Counted from the stretch's first letter, positions 25,788 through 35,653 are shown. The stretch is 48,466 nt of DNA from Saprospiraceae bacterium (GCA_027488135.1 JAIYCH010000096.1:1-48466), one strand, 5' to 3'. Made by a program: numbers and translations. Notes: generated from the letters alone by a model not told the origin.

Positions 25788-28700
25788 ATGAATAATACAC
25801 AGCTTTTTATCGGTTTTGTATGTTTTTTACTTTCCTCCTCTTCCCTTTTATCGCAGGGAACGCAGGTTGAATTTGGGAAAAATAGAGTTCAATATCATCG
25901 TGATTTTGATGAATGGTCTCAGTATGAGAGTGATAATTTTGTTGTTTTTTGGTACGGTAGGTCAAGGAATATTGGAGAAGCAGTGGTTCAATTGGCAGAA
26001 TATGATTTTGACGAAGTGCAACGCAGTTTAGAACACAGGATGAATGAAAAGGTCCAGATAGTAGTTTATGCTGACCTTACAGACTTCAAACAAAGTAACA
26101 TAGGGCAAGAGGAGGTCTTTGGCAATGTGGCGGGGCAAACTAAAATTATTGGAAATAGTCTTTTTGTTTATTACGACGGTGACCATTCTCATTTAAGAAA
26201 GCAAATAAGAGAGGGCATTGCCTCCGTTTATTTGAATACCATGTTGTTTGGCGCTAATTTTCAGGAGGTAATTCAAAATGCCGTTTCATTGAATCTGCCT
26301 CTCTGGTTTACTCAAGGTTTAGTTGCCTACTTAGGTGAACCATGGAATACGGATGTGGATAATGCACTGAGAGAGGAAATGTTAGACCCAAAGTTCAAAG
26401 GTTTTGGTAGTCTTGCTTCCTCAAATCCCAGATTAATGGGTAATGCGCTCTGGTATTTTATAAGAACGCAATACACGCCCAAAACCGTGTCAAATTTACT
26501 CTATCTAACCAGAATAAATCGAAGCGTTGAAGGTGGATTTCAATATGTAATGGGTGTTTCTTTAAATGAAATTGTTTTGCGTTGTGAACGTTTCTTTCTT
26601 GAAAAATATAAAGCTGACCAGGCTTCCAGGAAAATGCCACCACCTTCTACGATATCGATAAAAAATAAAAAGCAGGTCCCTGTGACAAAGGCCAGTATTT
26701 CTCCTAATGGGCGTTTTATGACCTATCTAACAAACGACAAGGGCAAGATTAAACTATATCTGCAAGAGGTGTCTGGTGAAAATAGAACGCTTATTTACCG
26801 ACAAGGTGTAAAAAATGTATTTCAAGCTACAGATTACCAGTATCCCCTGGTTTCATGGTCGCCATCGGGAAAAGAGTTGGCTATACTGACTGAAAAAAAG
26901 GACAAATTATCGCTGGGAACGTATAATGTTGAAACAAAAAAATTAACGAAAGAACCTTTAGCTGAACAATATCAACGTATCTATAGCATGGATTTTTATG
27001 ATCCTTTTACGCTGTTGTTTAGTGCTGATGTGAGTAGCCAGGCCGATATTTTTCTTTATTCTACAAGAACCCGCCAAACGCAGAGAATCACCAATGATTA
27101 TTTTGACGACAAAGATGCGTCAGCAGTAAATATTGGAAATAAGCGAGGTATTTTATTTGTGTCCAACAGAGAGGATAGTCTTTTGAGAGCGGTTAGAAGG
27201 GATACTTTACTTCCTTTAAAACCTTTCGATGTTTTTTATTACGATATGGAAACCAGGGGAAATGAATTGGTTAGAGTCACTAACACTCCTTTTGCCAATG
27301 AAAGAAAGCCTATTAGTATAGATACTACTCATTTTGCCTTTCTAAGTGACCGTTCCGGTATTATGAACAGAGAAACAGGTTTTCTTGAAACGTATATTCA
27401 TCATATTACCAGACATGTAATTCTAAAAGACGGTATCCATCTGCGGTTTGATGCTGATTCTATTCCCAGCGGGTTTGATACAACCCTTATTGACAGTATT
27501 TATCTTGAGCCTGTGTATAAAAAGAGAGCCTTTACCGGCCTAAATTCAAATTATGACAGAAATATTTTAGATCACTACGACGCCAATGGGTATCAGGTTT
27601 ATTCGTTAATGTACAGGGAGAAAAAATATCAGATTATCAGTGAGTTGGTTGATCCAACCGTTTGGGTAAAATCAGCTAAAGTTAGAGGAATGGAAAATTC
27701 CTCTCTTCCTGTATTAGCCTTACCCAATATAACGCCCTCAGGACGAGAAATTGCAAAGAAATCGGAGATTAACGCGAAGGAAGAGCCTCTTGATGAAAAG
27801 TATTTGTTCCAAACACCTTTTGGTGCGCCTGTTAAGAAAATAGAATCTCCAGTTGCTGCTCCTTTAGACCAGACACCCTCCGGTCTATTAAGTGGCAATA
27901 GTATTTTTCAAAAACCCGTGTATCGTTTACGGCCCACGCAGTTAATTCCTTACAGAACCCAGTTTCATACCGATTATGTGGTGACGCAAATGGATAATTC
28001 TCTATTATTTGGTGGTTTAGATCAATTTGCAGCTACAGCTGATGGTTTTACCGTACCACCCGCTGGAATGCTGATGAAAGTGAATTTAAAAGATTTGTTC
28101 GAAGACCATGAATTTGAGGGGGGAATAAGGGTTCCTACCGCATTCAATGGTGCAGAATATTTCTTCCTCTACCATAATAGAAAACATAGATTAGATAAAA
28201 GATGGGCCTTTTACATGAAAGATCAAAGGAATAGGTCAGATGCAAACTCTTATATTCCGCAAAGAGATAGGTATAATATTTTATTGGGTCAATTTACGCT
28301 TAGATATCCTTTTGATATATTTAGAAGTTTAAGGGGAAGCGTAACCTTGAGAAGAGATCAAAATGTTCCATTAGCCACTGACGCGGCTAGTTACACAAGG
28401 CAAGTTACGGCACAACCAAGGATTGGAGCCAGATTAGAATATGTTTTTGATAATTCTTTGGAGACAGGACTTAATTTAAGGTCAGGTGCCAGATATAAGT
28501 TTTTTGCTGAATTTGTAAAGAAATTTGACTTTTCAACCAATGCGAATGGCGGGCAGTCTCTAACTTTTAGTAAGGGCGTAATGAGCATTTTAGGCGTAGA
28601 TGCCCGTTTTTACCAACCGATACTTAAACATAGTGTCTGGGCAACCAGAATCGCTGGGGCAACAGTGGCTGGGTCAGAAAAGATATTGTATTTTCTGGGT

Positions 28701-29180
28701 GGCGTTGATAATTGGCTAATGCCTCAAAGAGATGATGAAATTTCTATTCCGCCAGGAAATTTTGCCTTCCAAACGCTGGCTGCTAATCTTCGCGGATTCA
28801 AGTTGAATACCAGAAATGGGAATAATTATTTACTTATCAATAGTGAATTGAGAGTGCCTGTTGCCAAATACATTTTCAAGAATATATCTTCCCAATTGAT
28901 ACGTAATTTTCAAATAGTTGGGTTCTTTGATGTAGGTTCGGCATGGACTGGTTTTAATCCTTATCGCGCAGATAATCCTTTAAACACCACGACATATAAA
29001 GAGGGAGAAACGATCACTGTAACGGTTAATTATTTCCGTGATCCTATCGCCGCGTCTTATGGGGTTGGCTTGAGAACCAAATTATTTGGTTATTTTGTGC
29101 GTGCAGATTATGGCTATGGGATAGAAACCAGAATAATTCAAAAACCTATTTTGCATATATCCATGGGTCTGGATTTTTAA
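25788..29180 (+). CDS. Peptidase MA-like / TolB-type propeller / outer-membrane barrel fusion
   Basis: The 1130-residue product has a signal peptide (about 1-23). The N-terminal domain (about 30-280) resembles the Peptidase_MA group, but the catalytic HExxH place reads R141-E-G-I-A145 and the WFxEG glutamate is Q176, so it is probably inactive. A WD40/TolB-like propeller follows at about 290-560 (ASISPNGRFMTYLTNDKGKI, LVSWSPSGKELAIL, TTHFAFLSDRSG). After a Pro-rich linker, the last 400 residues or so form beta strands of a BamA/surface-antigen-like barrel, ending RADYGYGIETRIIQK and then a terminal Phe (LDF), the usual outer-membrane signal. It is a known Bacteroidota architecture of unknown role, sometimes labelled TolB. 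It is monocistronic. Confidence 0.8.
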   Translation: MNNTQLFIGFVCFLLSSSSLLSQGTQVEFGKNRVQYHRDFDEWSQYESDNFVVFWYGRSRNIGEAVVQLAEYDFDEVQRSLEHRMNEKVQIVVYADLTDFKQSNIGQEEVFGNVAGQTKIIGNSLFVYYDGDHSHLRKQIREGIASVYLNTMLFGANFQEVIQNAVSLNLPLWFTQGLVAYLGEPWNTDVDNALREEMLDPKFKGFGSLASSNPRLMGNALWYFIRTQYTPKTVSNLLYLTRINRSVEGGFQYVMGVSLNEIVLRCERFFLEKYKADQASRKMPPPSTISIKNKKQVPVTKASISPNGRFMTYLTNDKGKIKLYLQEVSGENRTLIYRQGVKNVFQATDYQYPLVSWSPSGKELAILTEKKDKLSLGTYNVETKKLTKEPLAEQYQRIYSMDFYDPFTLLFSADVSSQADIFLYSTRTRQTQRITNDYFDDKDASAVNIGNKRGILFVSNREDSLLRAVRRDTLLPLKPFDVFYYDMETRGNELVRVTNTPFANERKPISIDTTHFAFLSDRSGIMNRETGFLETYIHHITRHVILKDGIHLRFDADSIPSGFDTTLIDSIYLEPVYKKRAFTGLNSNYDRNILDHYDANGYQVYSLMYREKKYQIISELVDPTVWVKSAKVRGMENSSLPVLALPNITPSGREIAKKSEINAKEEPLDEKYLFQTPFGAPVKKIESPVAAPLDQTPSGLLSGNSIFQKPVYRLRPTQLIPYRTQFHTDYVVTQMDNSLLFGGLDQFAATADGFTVPPAGMLMKVNLKDLFEDHEFEGGIRVPTAFNGAEYFFLYHNRKHRLDKRWAFYMKDQRNRSDANSYIPQRDRYNILLGQFTLRYPFDIFRSLRGSVTLRRDQNVPLATDAASYTRQVTAQPRIGARLEYVFDNSLETGLNLRSGARYKFFAEFVKKFDFSTNANGGQSLTFSKGVMSILGVDARFYQPILKHSVWATRIAGATVAGSEKILYFLGGVDNWLMPQRDDEISIPPGNFAFQTLAANLRGFKLNTRNGNNYLLINSELRVPVAKYIFKNISSQLIRNFQIVGFFDVGSAWTGFNPYRADNPLNTTTYKEGETITVTVNYFRDPIAASYGVGLRTKLFGYFVRADYGYGIETRIIQKPILHISMGLDF

Positions 29181-30277
29181 ATAGCATCGTTTTTTTCGTT
29201 TAGCACGTTTTTGCGAATCCAGTTTGGAACTACTATAGCGCCTATAAATAAGTAAATGTAGTAGCCAAGTAATCGCCAAACGGTTGCTGTTAATGTGGCG
29301 ACGGTACTATTGGGTATATAATCGACAAGAAATCCTCCAAATAATACTTCCACAAAGCCGGCTCCACCTGGTGTAGGGCTAAAGAGCGTAATTAAAAACA
29401 TTGCTTCAAGTCTGGCAAATAATTGAACAAGATCTGTTATTTCCCGAGAAATATCAGGGTTAAACGCCAGTATTACCGCAAGAAGCAATAAAAAACGAGT
29501 ACTCCAGGCGCCAACGGTTGCTATTAAGGCACGCAAATGCCATGGTACTGGTTTTATTTTTAATTCTTTGCTTGCCAGTAATATTTCATTGCCAATACGC
29601 TCGGCATCATTTCTCCATTTTTTAGTGAAGGAAAAACGAGTTAAGGTTAATAATAATTCTTTCATTCTTATAGGACGCAAAAACAAGCCATAGAAAAACA
29701 AAAGGGTGTAACAAAACATGAACAAGTAAGAAAAAATAAAATAATTGCCCCAACCTCCAAGATCGCTGAATCCCTGTATATCGGGTCTTATGATGATGCC
29801 TCCAAAAATAAAAAACAGGACGGGTATGGAAAATAAAAAGAATAAGCCATCCAGCACGATGGTATATAAGACAATTGTTGCCGTTTTAGCAAAAGATAGT
29901 TTTTCTTTGGCAAGCAAGAAAAAGGCAACGGCTGAACCACCTACGCTCGTAGGTGAAACAGCGGAACTAAATTCCCAGATAAAAATTAATTCAATACATT
30001 TTTTAAAACTAAATTCTTTGTCACTCAGAGAATATATTCGAAAAGAATATGAAATATGGTGTATGAATAAAAAAACTACGGCAATGCTTAACCAAAATAG
30101 CGTGAATCCATTCCATGAAATATTTTTAAGATCCTTCCATTCTACTTGTTTCCATACTAAATAGGCTACGGTAAAAATGCCAATAATGATAGGAATAATA
30201 ATCTTGTTCAGATGGATAGACTGTAAAATAGCCTCCTCTTTTTTGTCTTCAGGAATAGGAAAATTCTCTTTTTGCAT
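29177..30277 (-). CDS. UPF0104-type membrane protein (lysylphosphatidylglycerol synthase TM domain family)
   Basis: The product (366 residues from ATG 30277) has about eight membrane segments, for example IIIPIIIGIFTVAYLVW, FTLFWLSIAVVFLFIHHI and FLLLLAVILAF. Conserved loops are typical of the flippase-like LPG_synthase_TM family (SSAVSPTSVGGSAVAFFLL and LFSPTPGGAGFVEVLFGGF). The aminoacyl-transfer domain of MprF is absent, so lysine transfer is not expected; lipid transport is a guess. An ATG at 30379 would add 34 polar residues and run into the VWA gene start, so I prefer 30277. Its 3' end overlaps the barrel protein by 4 bases. Confidence 0.83.
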   Translation of the reverse strand: MQKENFPIPEDKKEEAILQSIHLNKIIIPIIIGIFTVAYLVWKQVEWKDLKNISWNGFTLFWLSIAVVFLFIHHISYSFRIYSLSDKEFSFKKCIELIFIWEFSSAVSPTSVGGSAVAFFLLAKEKLSFAKTATIVLYTIVLDGLFFLFSIPVLFFIFGGIIIRPDIQGFSDLGGWGNYFIFSYLFMFCYTLLFFYGLFLRPIRMKELLLTLTRFSFTKKWRNDAERIGNEILLASKELKIKPVPWHLRALIATVGAWSTRFLLLLAVILAFNPDISREITDLVQLFARLEAMFLITLFSPTPGGAGFVEVLFGGFLVDYIPNSTVATLTATVWRLLGYYIYLFIGAIVVPNWIRKNVLNEKNDAI

Positions 30278-30367
30278 CTTTAAAGGTAGTGAGTTTCTTT
30301 TCCCAAAATAAGCATTTAACTTAGCATTTATTAATTTAAAGGTTTTAATTTCAGGGAAATCATTGTT

Positions 30368-31480
30368 ATGGAAACTCATTTACAGCGTTGGCGCTTAATA
30401 TTAGGAGCGGAAGCAGCTCAAGAGGAGTCTCCTTTGCTAGATAAAAATCAATTGGAAATAGACGCTTTGCTCGCTTCTATTTATGATGCCGATAATATGG
30501 GGGCTTTAAATGGTTCCTCGCCACAAATCAGTAAATGGCTCGGGGATATCAGAAAATATTTCCCAACGCCAGTGGTTCGAATATTACAAATGGATGCTTT
30601 TGAAAGATTGAATTTAAAGCAAATGATTTTAGAACCTGAATTGCTCGCTTCCCTGGAAGTGAATGTCTCCCTGGTTGCTACCTTGCTTCAGTTAAAGGAT
30701 GTTTTACCCGAGGAAACAAAAGATACAGCAAAAATAGTTATTCAAAAGTTGATTGAACAATTGAAAAAGGAATTGGCTCAGCCAATGGAACAAGCATACC
30801 GGGGTCGTACTAAAAATAATTCAACTAAATCTGCTTTTCCTAAAGGAAAAATAGATTGGAAGAGAACCATTTTGACGAATCTTAAAAACTATCAGCCAAA
30901 GGAAAATCTTATCATTCCGCAACATTTTTACCGATTTAATGCCTACACCCCTAAATTAAGCAGACTTATCCTTGCCGTAGATCAAAGTGGGTCAATGGCA
31001 AATTCTGTCGTTCATGCCAGTATTATTGCCTGCGTACTCGCTGGCATTCCTTCCTTTAAAACCAATCTGGTTGTTTTTGATACCGATGTGATTGACCTGA
31101 CGGAACAGTTATCAGACCCTGTTTCATTGCTTTTTTCTGTCCAGTTAGGCGGAGGAACCCATATTGCCAAAGCCCTGAAATATTGTGAGTCTCTCATTTC
31201 TCACCCAGCGGAAACTACCATAATACTCATCTCAGACCTTTTTGAAGGAGATTTGTCAGATAATATGTTAGGAATTATTGACAAATTACAATCAGGAGGG
31301 GTGAAATTTATTTCTTTGCTTTCTATTGATAATGAGGGAATTCCTTCTTATGATAAAAAAAATGGACGTAGATTGGCAGCTATGGGAATCCCTTCTTTTG
31401 CCAGCACCCCTCAACAATTTCCAAAATTAATGGCAGCTCTTTTTAATGGTCAAGATATTTCTTCAGCAACTATTTCCTGA
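30368..31480 (+). CDS. CoxE-like VWA domain protein
   Basis: The 370-residue product has an N-terminal region (HLQRWRLILGAEA, WLGDIRKYFPTPVVRILQMD, RLNLKQMILEPELL) and a C-terminal VWA domain from about 198. The metal site is complete: D205-Q-S207-G-S209, T264 (QLGGGTH) and D290 (ILISDLFEG), so it can bind Mg and a ligand. No signal peptide or TM segment is present; it is cytoplasmic. As I recall the family, close relatives sit in clusters with a MoxR-type AAA ATPase, a DUF5682 protein and SWIM zinc-finger proteins. None of these is in the window. The coding end overlaps the converging DUF5723 gene by 11 bases. Confidence 0.88.
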   Translation: METHLQRWRLILGAEAAQEESPLLDKNQLEIDALLASIYDADNMGALNGSSPQISKWLGDIRKYFPTPVVRILQMDAFERLNLKQMILEPELLASLEVNVSLVATLLQLKDVLPEETKDTAKIVIQKLIEQLKKELAQPMEQAYRGRTKNNSTKSAFPKGKIDWKRTILTNLKNYQPKENLIIPQHFYRFNAYTPKLSRLILAVDQSGSMANSVVHASIIACVLAGIPSFKTNLVVFDTDVIDLTEQLSDPVSLLFSVQLGGGTHIAKALKYCESLISHPAETTIILISDLFEGDLSDNMLGIIDKLQSGGVKFISLLSIDNEGIPSYDKKNGRRLAAMGIPSFASTPQQFPKLMAALFNGQDISSATIS

Positions 31481-32816
31481 AAAACTTTTTCTCGTTCATT
31501 TTAGATCTTGGATATTGACCCGATGATTTATTCGACTTTATAACATAGTTTAACCCAAATTGACCATTAATCCCCTGTGTTTTTTTTGCCACATTTAGCA
31601 AAGAATTCCAGTTTTCCAAGGAAGCGAAACATTCTATATTCCCGATATTAATGCCAATATGATTACTTAGCTGTATTCGCCCGTTAACATGGTATTGTAC
31701 ATTACATCCCATATCTAACAAAGGGGTCAATGTCAAAAGGTATCCAACGCCTGCGGTGGCATGAAGCATCTTATTGTATTTTTCAAGGAATAAATATCCG
31801 CTCAAATGACTGCTCTTAGACAAGGAGAATCGTCCATTTAGTAATAATTTAGTGGGTAAATGACTGGTGTAAGATTTTTTTTCACTTAAAGGGGTAAGTT
31901 GCGTTTTTATAGAATCAACCCATTTATCAAAATTAGCGTCAATGGATTGGCCTGCATCCAGCAGTGGTAATCCTTCAAAAGTAATGGACTTATTCAAAGA
32001 TATCTGCTCGGCATTTTTCCATAAAATGGTGCCTATATCGACGATTGCTCCTGAAAATGAACTTTTTTCTGTTTGATATTGAAACCCAATATCAATGGCA
32101 GCACCTAAATTTGCTAAGGGTCGGCGTGTATTAATGGAGGCTGTATTAACTAAATAATTAATTTTTCCAGTTAAGGAATAATCTTCTGGATGGGTATAAA
32201 TACTTGCCTCACCAATGTTGGTTTTTACACCAGTTAATCCGTCGAGGACTTTAATTTTAAAACCCAAGCTAATGTTTGGATCCTTTTTCCACCTGAATCC
32301 CATTTGTAAAAAAAGCTCTTGATATGCCATGGCATCAAGACGGGACGATAAAATTACGTTCTCACCAATAAAGGGCTTGTTACCTTCATAAGCCAGAAGA
32401 GCCAATGATTTTGGAAATTGAATCATTGCTCTGCCTACAAATCTATGTCCTAAGGCAATCCATTGATTTTCCCCCGCAGTAAATCCAATGGAAAAAGTAT
32501 TTATTTGTGTCCCAAGGTTAACCCTGTTTATCGTGTCCATAGATTGAATGGCGCTATTAAGATCTATATCAATACGGTGCAGGGAATCTTTAGATGAAGA
32601 TTTGTACAATGAAAAAGGCGACCATTGAATACCTCCCTGAAGGTGGGGAAGGGATAAAACCAGTTTTTTATCTTTCGGGAAATTTGCTGGATTCAGTAAG
32701 TTACCCTGCCATTTTTCAGGAACCAGATTCAAAGCTAACGAATATTGGCTGAAAACAGGGGAGTAAAAACAGAGGGAAAAGATAAAAGACAAGAGTATGC
32801 CTGGTTTTTTAATCAT
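31470..32816 (-). CDS. DUF5723 outer-membrane protein
   Basis: The 448-residue product has a signal peptide (MIKKPGILLSFIFSLCFYSP, cleaved after VFSQ). Alternating strands follow: NPANFPKDKKLVLSLPHL, INTFSIGFTAGENQWIALG, LFLQMGFRWKKDPNISLGFK, then GAAIDIGFQYQTEKSSFSGA and SSHLSGYLFLEKYNKMLHA. This is the DUF5723 pattern of Bacteroidota, predicted to be a beta barrel of unknown function. The C-terminal tail SSGQYPRSKMNEKKFFRK is unusually basic for a barrel end, so the last strand probably stops before it. The upstream lipoprotein gene ends 11 bases before this start, so the two may act together. Confidence 0.78.
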   Translation of the reverse strand: MIKKPGILLSFIFSLCFYSPVFSQYSLALNLVPEKWQGNLLNPANFPKDKKLVLSLPHLQGGIQWSPFSLYKSSSKDSLHRIDIDLNSAIQSMDTINRVNLGTQINTFSIGFTAGENQWIALGHRFVGRAMIQFPKSLALLAYEGNKPFIGENVILSSRLDAMAYQELFLQMGFRWKKDPNISLGFKIKVLDGLTGVKTNIGEASIYTHPEDYSLTGKINYLVNTASINTRRPLANLGAAIDIGFQYQTEKSSFSGAIVDIGTILWKNAEQISLNKSITFEGLPLLDAGQSIDANFDKWVDSIKTQLTPLSEKKSYTSHLPTKLLLNGRFSLSKSSHLSGYLFLEKYNKMLHATAGVGYLLTLTPLLDMGCNVQYHVNGRIQLSNHIGINIGNIECFASLENWNSLLNVAKKTQGINGQFGLNYVIKSNKSSGQYPRSKMNEKKFFRK

Positions 32817-32827
32817 GGGAAAGAGGC

Positions 32828-34327
32828 TTAATAGGTTGTTTGTAAACTTAGTTTCATAGATAATTGCTGCCCCTTTTTTATTTCAATAAAATCTTTCTCG
32901 TTTGTTAATGTACTGAGAAATGCACTTATAATGAAGAAGTTAGACACTCTTAAAGCCTTCATTTGACTTTCAGAAACGGGGAAATCGAAAATTTCTGCCG
33001 TCGGATTAAGGGAAGAAGACTTTTTAGCATTGGATATAATACCAGGTCCGCCAGTCATTAAAGAATCTAATTTATTTCCTTTATCATCCATAAAGTAGCA
33101 TTGCCCGTAAATAGACATGGGGATAGAATTGGTTGAAATGATTCTTACCACTCCCCGGTTTACTCTTTCCAGTAAACCTAAATTCAAAGGAATAGTGTCA
33201 GACAATGGGTAGTTCCTTAATTGCCCGGCCAGTGGAATATTTACTTTAGCAGAAATTTTTAATTGGTCATTTCGGTTGATTGACCCCAGTCCATTGGGTA
33301 AGCTTTTGGTATTTAGCCCGGCGGTAAGACGAAAGTTCAGTGCTGTTGCTTTTTTATTAAATATCGTTTTAATGGGATTTGGAGAGGTGATGGATACGGC
33401 AGAGTCACGTCTTATCAGATGGGAGGAAGTGGATATTCCTAAATTGAATATTTGGTTATTATTAAAGGCGATGAGCGATTCCTTTTCCCCATCGGGAAGA
33501 CGTATAAGAATAGATGGTATAGAAAATTGAATGGGGATGAGAAAATTATGTTCAAAGAATAGCTGAACTACGGGGCGATCAAAATTTAAATCACTGGCGT
33601 AGAAAGGCTTAAGAAAATCCAGAGATTTTTCTATAGTTCCAAAATCTAGCTCATATTGATTGAAAGAGGCTTTTATGACCTTCCATGTAGGCTTTGATAG
33701 TCTAATCGCCGCATTGCTTAAGGTGTATAATTTCCCTGACTTCCCTTTTGCTTCGTAGGAAAGACTGATTTTTTTATCTTTTATAAGTAGAAATTTACCT
33801 GGCAAAGGAAGTGGATTTAGTGCATTGGTAGAGGAAGGTTTCAGTCCGGTGCCACTATAGGCAGATAAAGTTATAGTTTGGAAAAGCTGGTTATTTAGAG
33901 AATCTGTAAAAGGAAGTTTTAGAGTAATGTCTATAGGTTCATTGAAGGAATTTTCAAAAAACCATTGCAAATCACCTCCACCAAATTGAACGGAAACTGG
34001 ATCTATGCCATTAGGTAATGAAATAGGGAGGAATAAATCATTTTGATTTATTGGAATGATAGAGGGGAATAAGGCATCTATTTCGCCTGTAAACTGCAGG
34101 GCGTTTACTTCTTGTAAAACCGTAGAATATGAGAAGGAAATAAATCCATTTGCATCGGTGGTAAAAGTGGCGGGTAATTTTAGATTCAATAAAAAGGAAG
34201 CTGGCTCAAAAACAGCATTTCCAATAGGAAAAGCGAATTCGGGAGAAGGGTCTGAAAAATTGATTTCCTTTCCTATATCACAACTGTTACAAAAAATAAA
34301 AAAAAGAATAATGCGAATATTAGACAT
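32828..34327 (-). CDS. Large lipoprotein of unknown function, paired with DUF5723
   Basis: The 499-residue product begins MSNIRIILFFIFCNSC; the Cys at 16 would be the lipid acceptor, although the lipobox FCNSC is loose. The mature part has no Cys-rich or catalytic motif. It is beta-rich with many short amphipathic strands and Pro/Asn turns (PEFAFPIGNAVFEPASFLL, SLPNGIDPVSVQFGGGDLQW, ITLKLPFTDSLNNQLFQTI). I do not recognise the family. The repeated mix of integral-like sandwich segments suggests several beta domains exposed in the periplasm or on the surface. It is transcribed immediately before the DUF5723 barrel, which suggests a barrel-lipoprotein pair. Confidence 0.7.
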   Translation of the reverse strand: MSNIRIILFFIFCNSCDIGKEINFSDPSPEFAFPIGNAVFEPASFLLNLKLPATFTTDANGFISFSYSTVLQEVNALQFTGEIDALFPSIIPINQNDLFLPISLPNGIDPVSVQFGGGDLQWFFENSFNEPIDITLKLPFTDSLNNQLFQTITLSAYSGTGLKPSSTNALNPLPLPGKFLLIKDKKISLSYEAKGKSGKLYTLSNAAIRLSKPTWKVIKASFNQYELDFGTIEKSLDFLKPFYASDLNFDRPVVQLFFEHNFLIPIQFSIPSILIRLPDGEKESLIAFNNNQIFNLGISTSSHLIRRDSAVSITSPNPIKTIFNKKATALNFRLTAGLNTKSLPNGLGSINRNDQLKISAKVNIPLAGQLRNYPLSDTIPLNLGLLERVNRGVVRIISTNSIPMSIYGQCYFMDDKGNKLDSLMTGGPGIISNAKKSSSLNPTAEIFDFPVSESQMKALRVSNFFIISAFLSTLTNEKDFIEIKKGQQLSMKLSLQTTY

Positions 34328-34408
34328 AGGGAACTATTTTGAAACCAATGTTCAAAGATAGTCCTAAATAGTATTAGGTGAATGATAAAAAACGGACAGA
34401 AAGGCGTC

Positions 34409-35479
34409 TTATACGTTCTCAGAACCTTCTAATACTCGTGCATTTTCAGCCATTTGAAGCGCTTCAATAATACCGTCAATTTGTCCATCCATAATTTGAT
34501 CCAGATTGTAAAGGGTTAAATTTATACGATGATCTGTGCAACGATTCTGAGGATAATTATAGGTTCTGATTTTTTCAGAGCGATCGCCACTACCTACCAG
34601 ACTTTTTCGTTGGGCGGCAAGTTCAGACTGTTTTGCAGCAGTTTGTTGAGCGAGGATACGCTGATACAGTTTTTGCATGGCAATTTCCTTGTTTTGATGT
34701 TGGGAACGACCATCCTGACTTTCAGAAACTATACCTGTTGGTAGGTGAGTAATTCTAATAGCCGATTCTGTTTTATTTACATGCTGACCACCCGCACCAC
34801 TGGCACGAAAAGTGTCAATTTTCAAATCGGCACGATTAATATTAATTTCTTCGTCTTCCCAAACAGGAATAATGGCTACGGTTGCCGCTGAAGTGTGAAC
34901 GCGTCCTTGAGACTCTGTTTTTGGAACCCGCTGAACTCTGTGTGCTCCGGATTCAAATTTTAGATGTCCATAAACTTCATCACCCTGTATTTCGAGAACT
35001 ACCTTGGAATAGCCTCCTAAAACCCCTTCAGTTACATCGAGAACTTCTGTTTTCCAACCTTTGTTTTCCATATATCTTGAGTACATGCGAAGGAGATCTG
35101 AAGCAAAAATAGCAGCTTCGTCCCCACCCGTGCCCGATCGAATTTCAAGAATGACATTTTTGCTGTCCGCAGGATCTTTTGGAATAAGTAGCAATTTGAT
35201 TCTTTCCTCTATGTCCAGCTTTTGAGGTAAAAGAACAGATAATTCCTCGTGAGCCATTTGGCGCATGTCAAAATCATTATCTTTTAACATTTCCTGAGAT
35301 GTATTGATATTGCCAACAATGTCAGCATAAATCAAATAGCATTCAATCAAAGGTTTAAGATCTTTATATTCTTTGTTTAATTTTTTATATCGGGAAAGGT
35401 CGGAGACTAAATCAGGATTTCCTAATTGTTCCTCTAATTGCTCATACCTGCTATAAATGGCGGTTAATTTATCAATCAT
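34409..35479 (-). CDS. prfA: Peptide chain release factor 1
   Basis: The 356-residue product is RF1, which reads UAA and UAG stop codons. The peptidyl-transfer motif GGQ is at 230-232 (ASGAGGQHVNKTESA). The codon-reading tripeptide P186-K-T188 in RVPKTESQGRVHTSA is of the RF1 PxT form rather than the RF2 SPF form. There is no programmed frameshift site, again as expected for RF1. A TACTTTTG -7 box lies at 35523-35530. The lipoprotein gene starts 81 bases downstream and may receive read-through. Confidence 0.97.
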   Translation of the reverse strand: MIDKLTAIYSRYEQLEEQLGNPDLVSDLSRYKKLNKEYKDLKPLIECYLIYADIVGNINTSQEMLKDNDFDMRQMAHEELSVLLPQKLDIEERIKLLLIPKDPADSKNVILEIRSGTGGDEAAIFASDLLRMYSRYMENKGWKTEVLDVTEGVLGGYSKVVLEIQGDEVYGHLKFESGAHRVQRVPKTESQGRVHTSAATVAIIPVWEDEEININRADLKIDTFRASGAGGQHVNKTESAIRITHLPTGIVSESQDGRSQHQNKEIAMQKLYQRILAQQTAAKQSELAAQRKSLVGSGDRSEKIRTYNYPQNRCTDHRINLTLYNLDQIMDGQIDGIIEALQMAENARVLEGSENV

Positions 35480-35522
35480 AAAGCTATATCCAACTTAATA
35501 ATCTGGTGTAAAATTCAAAACG

Positions 35523-35530
35523 CAAAAGTA
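35523..35530 (-). promoter_or_regulatory. Candidate -7 promoter box for prfA
   Basis: On the minus strand the bases read TACTTTTG, an exact TAnnTTTG match and the same octamer used at glyS and gmhA. Transcription would start near 35516, about 37 bases before the prfA ATG. No -33 TTTG at normal spacing. Confidence 0.4.
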
Positions 35531-35653
35531 CGATTTTCCATGGTAAAACGCTATTTGTATTTTCTTTTTGAATTTATTTACCGATAAATAACAAAAAATG
35601 ACCGTTTCCTAAAAAAAATATACCGCTTACAGTATAAATTACATTTTTCTTTA

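Noticed and set aside
30278-30379. 34-codon upstream extension of the UPF0104 membrane protein
   Set aside because: It would overlap the start of the divergent VWA gene and is polar and unlike the family; ATG 30277 is preferred.
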